A DNA stretch of 64,000 nucleotides, from contig NAJO01000007.1 in NCBI GenBank assembly GCA_002077065.1, positions 62,001 to 126,000 of the forward strand, given 5' to 3'. The notes under the pieces were generated by a model. The model did no database searches, was not told the DNA's origin, and saw nothing but the letters and a program-made list of their open reading frames with translations. Shown here one piece after another: positions 13,270-21,617 of this stretch (positions are counted from its first letter, which is position 1; every line of letters starts with the position of its first letter). The position numbers were made by a program, and so were the translations under genes. Origin of the DNA: Cryoendolithus antarcticus. Lineage: Eukaryota; Ascomycota; Dothideomycetes; Cladosporiales; Cladosporiaceae.

Positions 13270-13306
13270 TTACATGCCTGATGTGTCAGAAGCCTCAGGC
13301 ATGTAA
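13270..13306. repeat. Perfect 12-bp inverted repeat (hairpin), with a second short hairpin just upstream
   Basis: The arms TTACATGCCTGA (13270-13281) and TCAGGCATGTAA (13295-13306) are exact reverse complements around a 13-nt loop. A 5-bp hairpin, CCGCA/TGCGG, lies immediately upstream at 13250-13268. The function is unknown. The pair could belong to a structured RNA or be a palindromic protein-binding site. Confidence 0.6.
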
Positions 13307-14064
13307 GCGCTATACCCTTTCGGTCTTAGCGTGAAGACTTCACTTCTTGCTCCTAAGACACTTCTTTCAACGAATGCGTGTAGTATACGCTGGACGGGGA
13401 ATTAGTGGTAAGAACAAGACGACTATTTCTCTCTGTATCTGTGTATTTACTTTCCTACATGGACATATCTCGGGCTGGCAGCACGTCTGACGATCCACAC
13501 GCTAGTCATTCCATGCAGATGTCAAAAGAAGCGGAACATCACCATACGCAATTTTATCGACTTTGTCCAGGTCGAATACCGCCAGTATGGTTCAGGAGAA
13601 CGCAATCAGTACAGACATCGATCCAACCAGCACATCGACAAGCGTGAGCTGACCATGCCGTGGTGGAGAGACAGACCAATATGCGTCTGTTCCGCTTCTT
13701 CTGTCACTCCCGTTGCACCCCACACAGACGAACCCCAGAGACTTGCTGTGGTTGAAGACACTTGTATATGCGGCGCCGCAAGTGTCCATACGCAGCTACG
13801 CTGTCAGTGAGAAGGCAGATTATCTTCTCCGAGAGCTCTCCAGGGAAACGTCAACAGCAACTCGTTGTCGGAGTACAGTAGATCTCGGGAATACACCTGT
13901 AGTGTTGACCGGTGGGTCGTCTCGAGCGGACCGCTTATTCTGTCGCTCCCGTGGCCGACCAACCGACTGTCACGTGAAATCACGGATCGCCTTCCGAGTC
14001 TGACCATCGCACAAGCGAGATTGGACCTACGTTGCATTAGCGCCTTGGCTCCTCCTTGCTGGAC

Positions 14065-14072
14065 TATATATT
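14065..14072 (+). promoter_or_regulatory. TATA box of the U1 snRNA gene
   Basis: TATATATT lies about 44 bp before the first base of the U1 RNA, in an otherwise GC-rich stretch. The spacing suits a TATA-driven RNA polymerase II snRNA promoter. The role is inferred from position only. Confidence 0.5.
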
Positions 14073-14108
14073 AGAAATGCAACTCCCGATCTCTTCTCTT
14101 CGACTCTC

Positions 14109-14290
14109 ATACTTACCTTGTCGGAGTCTGGGCGCTCACCATTGCCTTTGACTTAACGAGACCTCCTGCATTGCACAGCGCGGTGAGGGATCGCTATGAG
14201 TTGCCTTCGGGTACCTCAGCGGCGCAATTTTTGATTGTCACCTGCAACACCTTTTCATCAGATGTCTTTGCCGTTGCGGCTGGGCCTGGA
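14109..14290 (+). ncRNA. U1: U1 spliceosomal snRNA
   Basis: The RNA begins with AUACUUACCU, the invariant U1 5' end that pairs with 5' splice sites. At 14170-14176 it carries AUUGCAC, the U1A-binding loop of stem-loop II, flanked by CCUC/GAGG and shorter inner pairs. A strong hairpin follows at about 14193-14222: CGC and UGAG pair with CUCA and GCG, capped by a C(UUCG)G tetraloop. Directly after it, at 14226-14233, is AAUUUUUG, a canonical Sm-protein site. This order (5' end, SL II loop, SL III, Sm site) is that of U1. A TATA element sits 44 bp upstream. The 3' end is an estimate based on a possible GCAAC/GUUGC closing stem and could be off by tens of bases. The introns in this window have donors (GTAAGT, GTGAGT, GTATGT) that suit this 5' end. 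Confidence 0.85.
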
Positions 14291-15050
14291 GAAGATCCAC
14301 TGAACATGACTTACATTATGTTGACACTTTCTCTCATTACTCCCAGTCATTGCGATCGGCAGTACACGCGCTGTTGTACTCATGGTGACTGAGACTGCGT
14401 TTCGAGGTAGGGCAGGCTTGCAGCCATCAAGCACTTCACTATACTCATCACAGTAGACTCACTGCTACCAAACTCGAAGTGCCAGTCTGCCTCGCCAAAC
14501 GTCAGCCTGACTCAAGGATTGCCATGTACAAAGAGACGCTGCGTCTCTTACACGCAGCTTGGCAAGCCTTGAGAGACCAGAGCGCACTTTCACGAGCAGG
14601 ACCAACCTTCCTCCCGGCACTGAGAGAGTAACCCTGCACTCTACCGCGCACACGAGACTCACGACCAGCAGCCAACCAGCAAGGTGGGCGTTTCCGGCAA
14701 CAGGAAGAGGGGCGGGATGATGGGTCTAGCGCACGCCGCACGGGATGTCAAGGTAGGGAGCGGAGTGGTAAGACAAGGCCAGACAGAGGAGGCCACAGAA
14801 GCAAGCGTTCACGCTGGGACCAAGGGCTATGGATATACAACACATCTTCTTCAATGCTCTAGCGTCTCATGGGCATACCTTTCGCACGACTTGGTTTCAG
14901 ATGGTCATGTATCACAAGGCACATTGGCCACCAGAATGAGCGGAGACCATCATACGAGAGGACCGGAACGAGCAGAAATGATCTTTTCGCTGGCAGCCTT
15001 TCAGCGCCAATAGCTACTGCTACATCTTCATTCTCCCTAGCCTCTCTCGT
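14291..15050. other. Intergenic 3' of U1
   Basis: This separates U1 from the stop of the next minus-strand gene. Short frames are present but nothing convincing. Confidence 0.45.
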
Positions 15051-17111
15051 CTACTTAGCAAGCCAACTGAACGCACTCGCTCCACCCACCGGGTTTCCCC
15101 TCTTCACTCCCGTCCCTCCATTTCCAGCACCATTCGCCCCATTTTCCTTCTTATCCACATCGCCCACTTTCTGCCTCCCTTCCTCGAAGAATCTGCTCTT
15201 GCCACCATTACTAGCCTCAGCGGGACTCGCAGCCCCAGCCACAGAAGCCGTAGAAGCCGTCCTCGAGGCGCTCTTAGGCTTGAGCACTTTGATGCCTTCG
15301 CCTGCTTCGCGCTTGCGCGTCCAGAGCTTGTCGTCGGAGGAAGGCGTGGTGTCTTTGGGCTTGGAGGCGGCGATCGAGACGTTGGACCAGTCGAGGCTGG
15401 GTGCTGCAGATGGGGTGGGCAGGGTCGACGGGAGGTTTGGGGTAGGCGTGCTGACGTTTGCGGTAGCAGTGAGAGGTGTCGAGGCGGATGTCATGGAGGT
15501 GGATACTGATGGCGTGCGCCAGTTGCCCCAGATGCCGCTGCTGGTGCCCGAGCTTGCGCGAAGTGATGGCGAGCTGTTGCCAAGGCCGTTGGAGGGAGTG
15601 CTGCACTCAGTTAGGGACGCGAGCGTGGCTGGTGCTGGAGTGTCGAGATCTTGAGTGTCTTGCGTTGGGCGGCCAGTGCTGATACGGCTGAGATTGGGTC
15701 GCGAGGCTGAGGCAGTGGATTGACGGCTCCCAGGTCGGCTGTTAGTGAGATCGCGGTCAGAGACAGAGCTTGAGGTGGTAGCACCGGCCTCGGCAGCTAT
15801 GACGCCGGGTGGTCTATACCTCCCCTGTGTCAAGCCAGGTGGCGGAGCCATAGAGGTCATGGACGTGCTACCCTGACCACCCAAGCCATTGAGGTACGGC
15901 GACTGCTCGACAGGCGCAGGAACAGCCTTGCGAGGACCTGCACTCCCAGTGGCGAGTGTGTCAAACGATGACTCGTCCTCAGGCCGCACAAGAGGAATGC
16001 TGAGCTTGCTCCGATCGTCATCGAACAGCGAGATGCTGTTCGATGAGAAGAGAATGTCGGCACAGTGAGCACGCAGTACGTCGGACCCGATGAATATTTG
16101 GATCGCTTTGCTGTCTAGATCCGCAGACTCCGCACCAGAGCTGGCGTCGACGACTTGGAAAGAAACAGTCAGGGTAGGCAGCTGTGGAGCCGGGCTGGTG
16201 CTTCGTGAACTTGAAGGGTGCGGAACAGCTTCAGGGAAGTAGACAGGTAGCTCGACTGTAGAAGCACCGTCCTCTGCCGTGATCTGATCCTCGAAGCCAA
16301 GTTTACGAATGAGTCGCAAATCGAGATAGCTCTTGTGCGATCCAGTGCAGACTGCAGCATACAGCAGCGCGTCATGCTTGAAGTTTGTATTCATCCAACA
16401 TCTGATGATTGCCGGGACAGCACCCAGCAAGAGCAAGCCAGGCGCGAGAGCAGGTCCGTCGCGTGGAGACTCACTACCCAGGCCAAAGGATTCCAAGACG
16501 AGACTATTAGCTCGCCCACCAGAAGTACCAGCAGAGCGTATCGAATGTGCCGAACTAGCTCTGCCCTCTGATTTGTGAGACGCGGTGCGCTCGTTCATCG
16601 CAAGACCGCTGAACGAACCCAATGACCCACCAGGTGTGCGAGATAAGTAGTCCACAGAAGGTCGCGACGAATGTGAATGCGATGACGAGAAGTGGTTCTG
16701 ATTTGCTGTCTCATCGAAGCGTACAGATGCTGCGCGAGACGCCGCGCCCAAGCGAGACCGTGGCTCAGCATCATCGTTACTGTCGAGATGCAGACTGCTC
16801 ATCATGGTGTTACCCTCGTCGTCGAAGCTGCGGAACTGGTCTGTGGACGACTGCTGCATCGCAGATTGCATGGGTGTGCCCAGCCCACCACCACTCAAGA
16901 TGGACGGGAATGGCGATTGTGATCCCCATACGCTGCGTCTTCTGCCATCGTCGTCTTGCCGGCGCTCCAGACGGGCCAGACGCTCTGTGTGCTCCGCTTG
17001 TACGACCCTCATCTTCTCGACGTCGGCTTGCAAACGCCAGTTACTGTCCGTGTTGCTTGGGGTCGGAGTATGACTATATGAAGGGGTGAACGCGGCGCTC
17101 GATGGATCCAT
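15051..17111 (-). CDS. Hypothetical protein with a retropepsin-like domain lacking the catalytic Asp
   Basis: This single-exon model has an ATG at 17111 and 686 residues. Residues about 30-52 form a short charged helix, probably a coiled coil. Residues 60-220 and 380-686 are Ser/Thr/Pro-rich and disordered. The conserved core, about 231-376, contains AVPAIIRCWMNTNFKHDALLY, VCTGSHKSYLDLRLIRKLGF and IQIFIGSDVLRAHCADILF. The pattern matches retroviral-type aspartic protease folds (DTGA-x-SFI near the start; ILG-D-x-L near the end), but the Asp of D-T/S-G is Cys255 here, so acid-protease catalysis is unlikely. Function is unknown; a binding or regulatory role is a guess. The frame upstream of the ATG may be partly open, so a further 5' exon cannot be excluded. 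Confidence 0.75.
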   Translation of the reverse strand: MDPSSAAFTPSYSHTPTPSNTDSNWRLQADVEKMRVVQAEHTERLARLERRQDDDGRRRSVWGSQSPFPSILSGGGLGTPMQSAMQQSSTDQFRSFDDEGNTMMSSLHLDSNDDAEPRSRLGAASRAASVRFDETANQNHFSSSHSHSSRPSVDYLSRTPGGSLGSFSGLAMNERTASHKSEGRASSAHSIRSAGTSGGRANSLVLESFGLGSESPRDGPALAPGLLLLGAVPAIIRCWMNTNFKHDALLYAAVCTGSHKSYLDLRLIRKLGFEDQITAEDGASTVELPVYFPEAVPHPSSSRSTSPAPQLPTLTVSFQVVDASSGAESADLDSKAIQIFIGSDVLRAHCADILFSSNSISLFDDDRSKLSIPLVRPEDESSFDTLATGSAGPRKAVPAPVEQSPYLNGLGGQGSTSMTSMAPPPGLTQGRYRPPGVIAAEAGATTSSSVSDRDLTNSRPGSRQSTASASRPNLSRISTGRPTQDTQDLDTPAPATLASLTECSTPSNGLGNSSPSLRASSGTSSGIWGNWRTPSVSTSMTSASTPLTATANVSTPTPNLPSTLPTPSAAPSLDWSNVSIAASKPKDTTPSSDDKLWTRKREAGEGIKVLKPKSASRTASTASVAGAASPAEASNGGKSRFFEEGRQKVGDVDKKENGANGAGNGGTGVKRGNPVGGASAFSWLAK

Positions 17112-17896
17112 CGGTCCGGCATTCGAAGCGGTCAGAGTTGACCGCGTTGCTCGACCACCCGTAGGTACACCAGTCGAGATTCCAATCGACTGATGTTCCT
17201 GGATGATAGCGATCCCCGTCTGTCCCTACGCTCTCACTCCTTCCGCCCTCCTCTTCCCCTCGCCCCGCTCTGCTATCCACGAGAAGCTCGCCACTCTGAT
17301 GTCCTCGTTTGGTGTTGCTTGTAATCGTTACCCGTGATAGCTCTAATAGATGCCCAGATATGAAGAAGTAGGAGTCGTGGCGATTGCCGCACGAGGTCCA
17401 AATAGAGGAGAGCTTCTTTGGCCAATGTTGCAGACTTTGTGTAAGGCCAGTGCGATGGCAAGGTGGGCTGGCGAGGTTGTTAGGCTTGCTGGTGAGTGCT
17501 ACTCATGTAATGTTCGCCGGCTGCTTGTGTCGTGGTATCTCCGCGTGATCGCCGTACGGATGGCGAGGTATCAATGTCGTCTCGTTGTCACGATGGACTG
17601 GTGTTGTGAGGACTGTGAACACCTTGAGATTGAGTAAACGAAGTGTCCGCCGATGCTACTTGATCTTGGACCAATATGACCAGTCTCGAGATCTGAAGAT
17701 CTATCGGCACATCCGTCGCGCCTTACCTATTCAGGCTTGCTCCATGTGGAGTGAGGTCTACTACTGCACGTACATGGACTGTCATGGAAACGCGTATTCA
17801 CATAGCAATCTCGATGAGATAGATTCAGCAGGAGTATCATAGGTGTTTCAATGCTCGCCATACTTTATGCGTCTTCTTCACCGCTGTGCAGCTTCA
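17112..17896. other. Intergenic between the retropepsin-like gene and coronin
   Basis: The promoter of the 686-aa gene is on the left and the 3' flank of coronin on the right. Nothing else was recognised. Confidence 0.5.
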
Positions 17897-19897
17897 TCAC
17901 GACCTTGCCTTCAACTCAGCAACCTCCCTCGTCAAATCCTCAATTTGCCGACTCTGCGCCTGCAACATTCCCCGGATCTCCCCAAGCACCTCCTTCAGCC
18001 CACCAGCCGCGCTGCTTACTGTCGGCTTGGTCTCAGTCGAAGCACTCTGTGCCGAAGGCTCACTCTCAGCTTTGCTTGAGGTGTCTGCGGGGGCACTGGA
18101 CGCGGCAGACGTGCTCCTGTTCGACTCGCCACCAAACGCACCACCAATGAGGCTCTTAGCCGACCCGAGTATCGTGCTCGGAGCGTTAGGTGCAGGTGTT
18201 GAAGATGAGGGCGTGCGATCTTGCGATCTAGGTGTCTCAGATCGACTAGAGTCTTGCTGCTTTGCAGCCTGTACTACTGCCGGTCGCTCGACGGGCTTCG
18301 GGATCTCTTCGAAGGATGAAGTATCTTCGTCATCACTTGAGGACTCTGCATCCTTGTCGGCGAACTTGTCTGCAAGCTGAGAGATCGATTGTTGGTTAGA
18401 CTTCATGCTCGGGGCCTCTCTGCTAGCCGCCGGTGCTATCGTCGACTTGTGCTCTACCGAAGGCTCCGCTTTCGTTACTGGTGCAGCTGCAGGCGCAGGA
18501 GCAGACGCAGGAGCAGGTGCGGACGCTGTCTTTGTAGGTGTAGATTTCGGCAGATCCTCTTCTGCAAGATCTTTGGGCGGCTGGCCCTCGTATAGATCCT
18601 CCATTGAGAACTTGGCTGGCCTTGCAGTCTTGCCTCCGAGCCACTCGGCACTCGACATGGCAGCGTTCATGCCAACAGCAGGCGGGTAGATATCATCCTG
18701 GAAGACCTCCGATCGTCGCGGCACAACGAACGAGATCGGCTCAATCCACTGATCGTTCACCGTCTTGTATGCCCGCATAACCTCATTCGCATGCGTGTCC
18801 ACTCCCCTCTTTGGCTGGAACGCAATTCCACGTTGTGGATCTCCAGACTTGTATTCAGCCAGTGGTTCGAACTTGTCATGCTCAAACTCGTAGTACCGTA
18901 TGTTGCCATCTCCCTTCCCGGCTAGGTAGAGCATTTGACACCCGTCATCCCAAAAGGGCATGCACACGCCAGAGATCGAGTCAAGGTATGTGAAATCGCC
19001 TCCGACAGGCGTAGTCGGGTTTCGAATGTCCCACAATCCAAGCTGCCGATCGCTCATCTTGCTGAACCCAGTCGTGACGACACGATCGTGCTCGCCCATC
19101 CACGCTACACGGCTATTCTTTGCGCCTGTATGACCCGCAACCTCGTGTGCTGGCTTTTGCTGGCGGACGTCCCAGAAGCGGAGTTTCTTGTCGCGTGAGG
19201 TTGTGACTATCATGCTACCGTCACCACTCCAGGAGAGGGACTGCACAATATCGTTATGCTTCAGAGTGAGTTTCGACTGCCCGTCTTCGAGATCCCAAAG
19301 CTTGACCGTGTAGTCACCTGAAGAGGAGGCAAGGATGTTCTCGGCGGCCGGATTGAAGAGCACGTGCCCTACCTTCCTGCTGGCTGTTAGCTCCTAATGT
19401 CAGCTTGCGTCGACCATGTGCCCTACCTCGAGTGCCCAGATAGCTTGCCCACCGGTGCCACATCCTGCGGTTCCTCGGCGTCTGTTCGTAATGAGAAGCC
19501 CTCCGGTACTTTCCACAGGAACACCTTCCCGTCATCGCTTCCGCTGGCAAGAATGCTGTCGTTGAATGGACTCCAATCGGTGTCCAAGACAGGCGCAGTA
19601 TGGCCCCGAAACAGTGGCATCTGCTCCGGTAACTTCCCTCGTTCATCGAGAGGTATGACAGCAAATGCGCCGCCGCCAGACGCCTGCCAGTTGACTGAGA
19701 GGTACTTGGGATTCGCTTTAATGAGGTTCGTGTCCCAGGCATTGTTGCTGATGTGAAGATTGTCGTAACACTGCTCACGGCGGGTAGATTGGCCGAAGAC
19801 GTGTCCTGCGTGCGATCGCCTCAGCTATTGAATATATGGACCGTGTCACCATGGGTTGCTTACGGTACTTCGACGCTCGCACGAAGCGGCCTGCCAT
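17897..19897 (-). CDS. CRN1: Coronin, actin-binding WD-repeat protein
   Basis: Three exons (19897-19864, 19805-19427, 19376-17897) encode 630 residues. The start MAGRFVRASKYRHVFGQ is the classic coronin N-terminus and is recovered only after removing the 58-nt first intron. WD-type blades follow (GHTAPVLDTDWSPFNDSILASGSDDG; VKLWDLEDG; LRFWDVRQQ), together with the coronin-specific segments GLWDIRNP and MPFWDDG. The DUF1900-type propeller extension is also present (GNIRYYEFE; FVVPRRSEVFQDDIYPP). A long Ala/Pro/Ser-rich linker leads to a C-terminal coiled coil (about 595-630; LKEVLGEIRGMLQAQSRQIEDL). Coronin bundles F-actin and modulates Arp2/3 at endocytic patches and hyphal tips. Family identity is very secure. 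Confidence 0.96.
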
Positions 19898-20408
19898 TGC
19901 GGTTGTGTACCTAGGGTTGTCTGAGCTAACAAACTTTCAATCTCTTCCACATTCCACTCTTCTCGAAGTAGCAACGATACGAATATTGCGAATGCGCAGA
20001 GGATGTCAATATCGACTCTTACGACTTCGTTCCTCGACCAACTTCTTGCCGCTTTGGAGGCTGAGCACACGATGCAGGTGTCGGCAAGTGGAGATCGTCC
20101 TCGCCTCGTGGCAGCGGACCGTGAAAGCTTGGCAAATAGCGAAGAGAACCAACGCTGCACGTACCTACTCTCCCATGTCTCCCTCCATGGCAAACGAGGT
20201 CGACATTTTAGCCGTCACGAGGGCCGTTGTTGAAGTCTCAGCCTCGAGTGGAAGTCAATCCGAGCCCATGAGCTTGTGCATGGAGAAACCTGAAGCTTGT
20301 AGAGCGAGATTGAGCATGCCATAGATTCCTCTGCTAGACTGGTGGCTCCCGTCTTCCTTTCTCTTCTAACTCGGACCACCTCTTAAGCTCACACAAAAGC
20401 ACTCTGAT
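19898..20408. promoter_or_regulatory. Shared divergent promoter region of coronin and the 2OG oxygenase
   Basis: The two flanking genes start outward from this 511-bp gap. It ends in a pyrimidine-rich stretch (about 20340-20370) before the oxygenase ATG. No specific factor site can be assigned. Confidence 0.4.
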
Positions 20409-21608
20409 ATGTCTAGCGAGCTGAACAGGGCTCCCACAGAAACGATGCAGCAGAAGGCCCAGTCCGTACCGATCCTGGACCTGTCCTGGGCGGATGATTC
20501 GACGAAGAGGCCACAATTGTTGGCTCAACTGCGCGCAGCTCTCTTTGACGTGGGCTTCCTGTACATCTCGAACCATGGCGTCAAGCCTAACACGGTGTCA
20601 AAATTAGCAGATCGCTTGCCAAGCCTCTTTGATTTGCCAGTCGAGGAGAAAGCACGCCTGGGCAAGCTGAACAGTCCGCACTTCTTAGGGTACTCCGGCT
20701 TTGCCGAGGAGACGACTCTGGGTAAGCAGGATCAACGAGAGCAGTTTGATTTCGCTACCGAGCTGCCGATTGTCGGGCGGGAGCCTGGAAGTTTAACAAA
20801 GGGTGAGCATCGGGACTACACCCAGCTGTACTGGCGTCTACGGGGTCCGAATCAGTGGCCTCAGGAGCATCTACTAGCAAGCTTCCGGACGGCGTTGACA
20901 GACTATCACGATGCAGTAGCAGAGCTAGCTTACAGGTTCGTGCACCTCATCGAAGAGGCTTTCGAGATACCAATTGGAACGTACGACCATCTGTTCGGTG
21001 CGAAACCGAGATCTGATCGAGACGACGAAGTACCAGGAATATGTGCAGATGACGTGGGCACATCATACTTGCCTCCTCAACATCGACTGAAGCTCCTTCG
21101 CTACCCGCCGTCGGACAACCCTTCTGGCCAAGGTGTAGGAGCTCACAAAGATTCATCTGGCTGGCTTACCTTTCTTTACCAGCATGGCACAGGTCCGGGT
21201 CTGGAAGTATTGAGTACCACGGGTGTGTGGATCCCAGCACCACCTATCCCGGGGACCTTTGTTGTGAACTTCGGCAATGCTTTCGAAGCCGCCACAGAGG
21301 GTGCTGTCAAAGCGACTGTTCATCGCGTTGTCAGTCCGGGTCCGGGTGACGATGTCAGATACTCAATACCGTTTTTCATGGGGCTACCGCTTATTATGAC
21401 GGTCAGTGAGATTAGAGCAATCATTCCAAACAGGGTACGATGCATGCGAAAAGCTGCAGACCCACAGGCTGAAAACGAGATCTCTTCATTCCTTGATCCA
21501 AGATGGGATAGCCTGGGTGAAAGTCAACTCCGGAAATGGATTCGAAGTCACAAAGATGTTGGACTGAAGTGGTACGGGCAGGAGGTGGTAGATTACTATA
21601 CTCGCTAA
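20409..21608 (+). CDS. 2-oxoglutarate/Fe(II) oxygenase, isopenicillin-N-synthase-like
   Basis: This is an intronless gene of 399 residues. The N-terminal DIOX_N region has PILDLSWADD and FLYISNHGV (about 21-58). The jelly-roll core has the iron ligands His246-x-Asp248 in GVGAHKDSSG and His305 in ATVHRVVSP, and the co-substrate RxS pair Arg317/Ser319 in RYSIPFF. All catalytic residues are present, so an active enzyme is expected. Members of this fungal group act on small molecules, but the sequence does not show the substrate. There are no neighbouring synthase or transporter genes of a metabolite cluster. The stop lies only 9 bp from the stop of the convergent fucosidase gene. Confidence 0.92.
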   Translation: MSSELNRAPTETMQQKAQSVPILDLSWADDSTKRPQLLAQLRAALFDVGFLYISNHGVKPNTVSKLADRLPSLFDLPVEEKARLGKLNSPHFLGYSGFAEETTLGKQDQREQFDFATELPIVGREPGSLTKGEHRDYTQLYWRLRGPNQWPQEHLLASFRTALTDYHDAVAELAYRFVHLIEEAFEIPIGTYDHLFGAKPRSDRDDEVPGICADDVGTSYLPPQHRLKLLRYPPSDNPSGQGVGAHKDSSGWLTFLYQHGTGPGLEVLSTTGVWIPAPPIPGTFVVNFGNAFEAATEGAVKATVHRVVSPGPGDDVRYSIPFFMGLPLIMTVSEIRAIIPNRVRCMRKAADPQAENEISSFLDPRWDSLGESQLRKWIRSHKDVGLKWYGQEVVDYYTR

Positions 21609-21617
21609 CCTATGTCT

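Larger units (their letters stand above)
12848..14108. other. Intergenic upstream of the ubiquitin protease and U1 gene
   Basis: No protein gene was found. The region contains a 16-bp direct repeat (13093-13108 and 13122-13137, TTCACTGACTGCGCCT), two adjacent hairpins at 13250-13306 and the TATA element of the U1 gene at 14065-14072. Confidence 0.5.
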
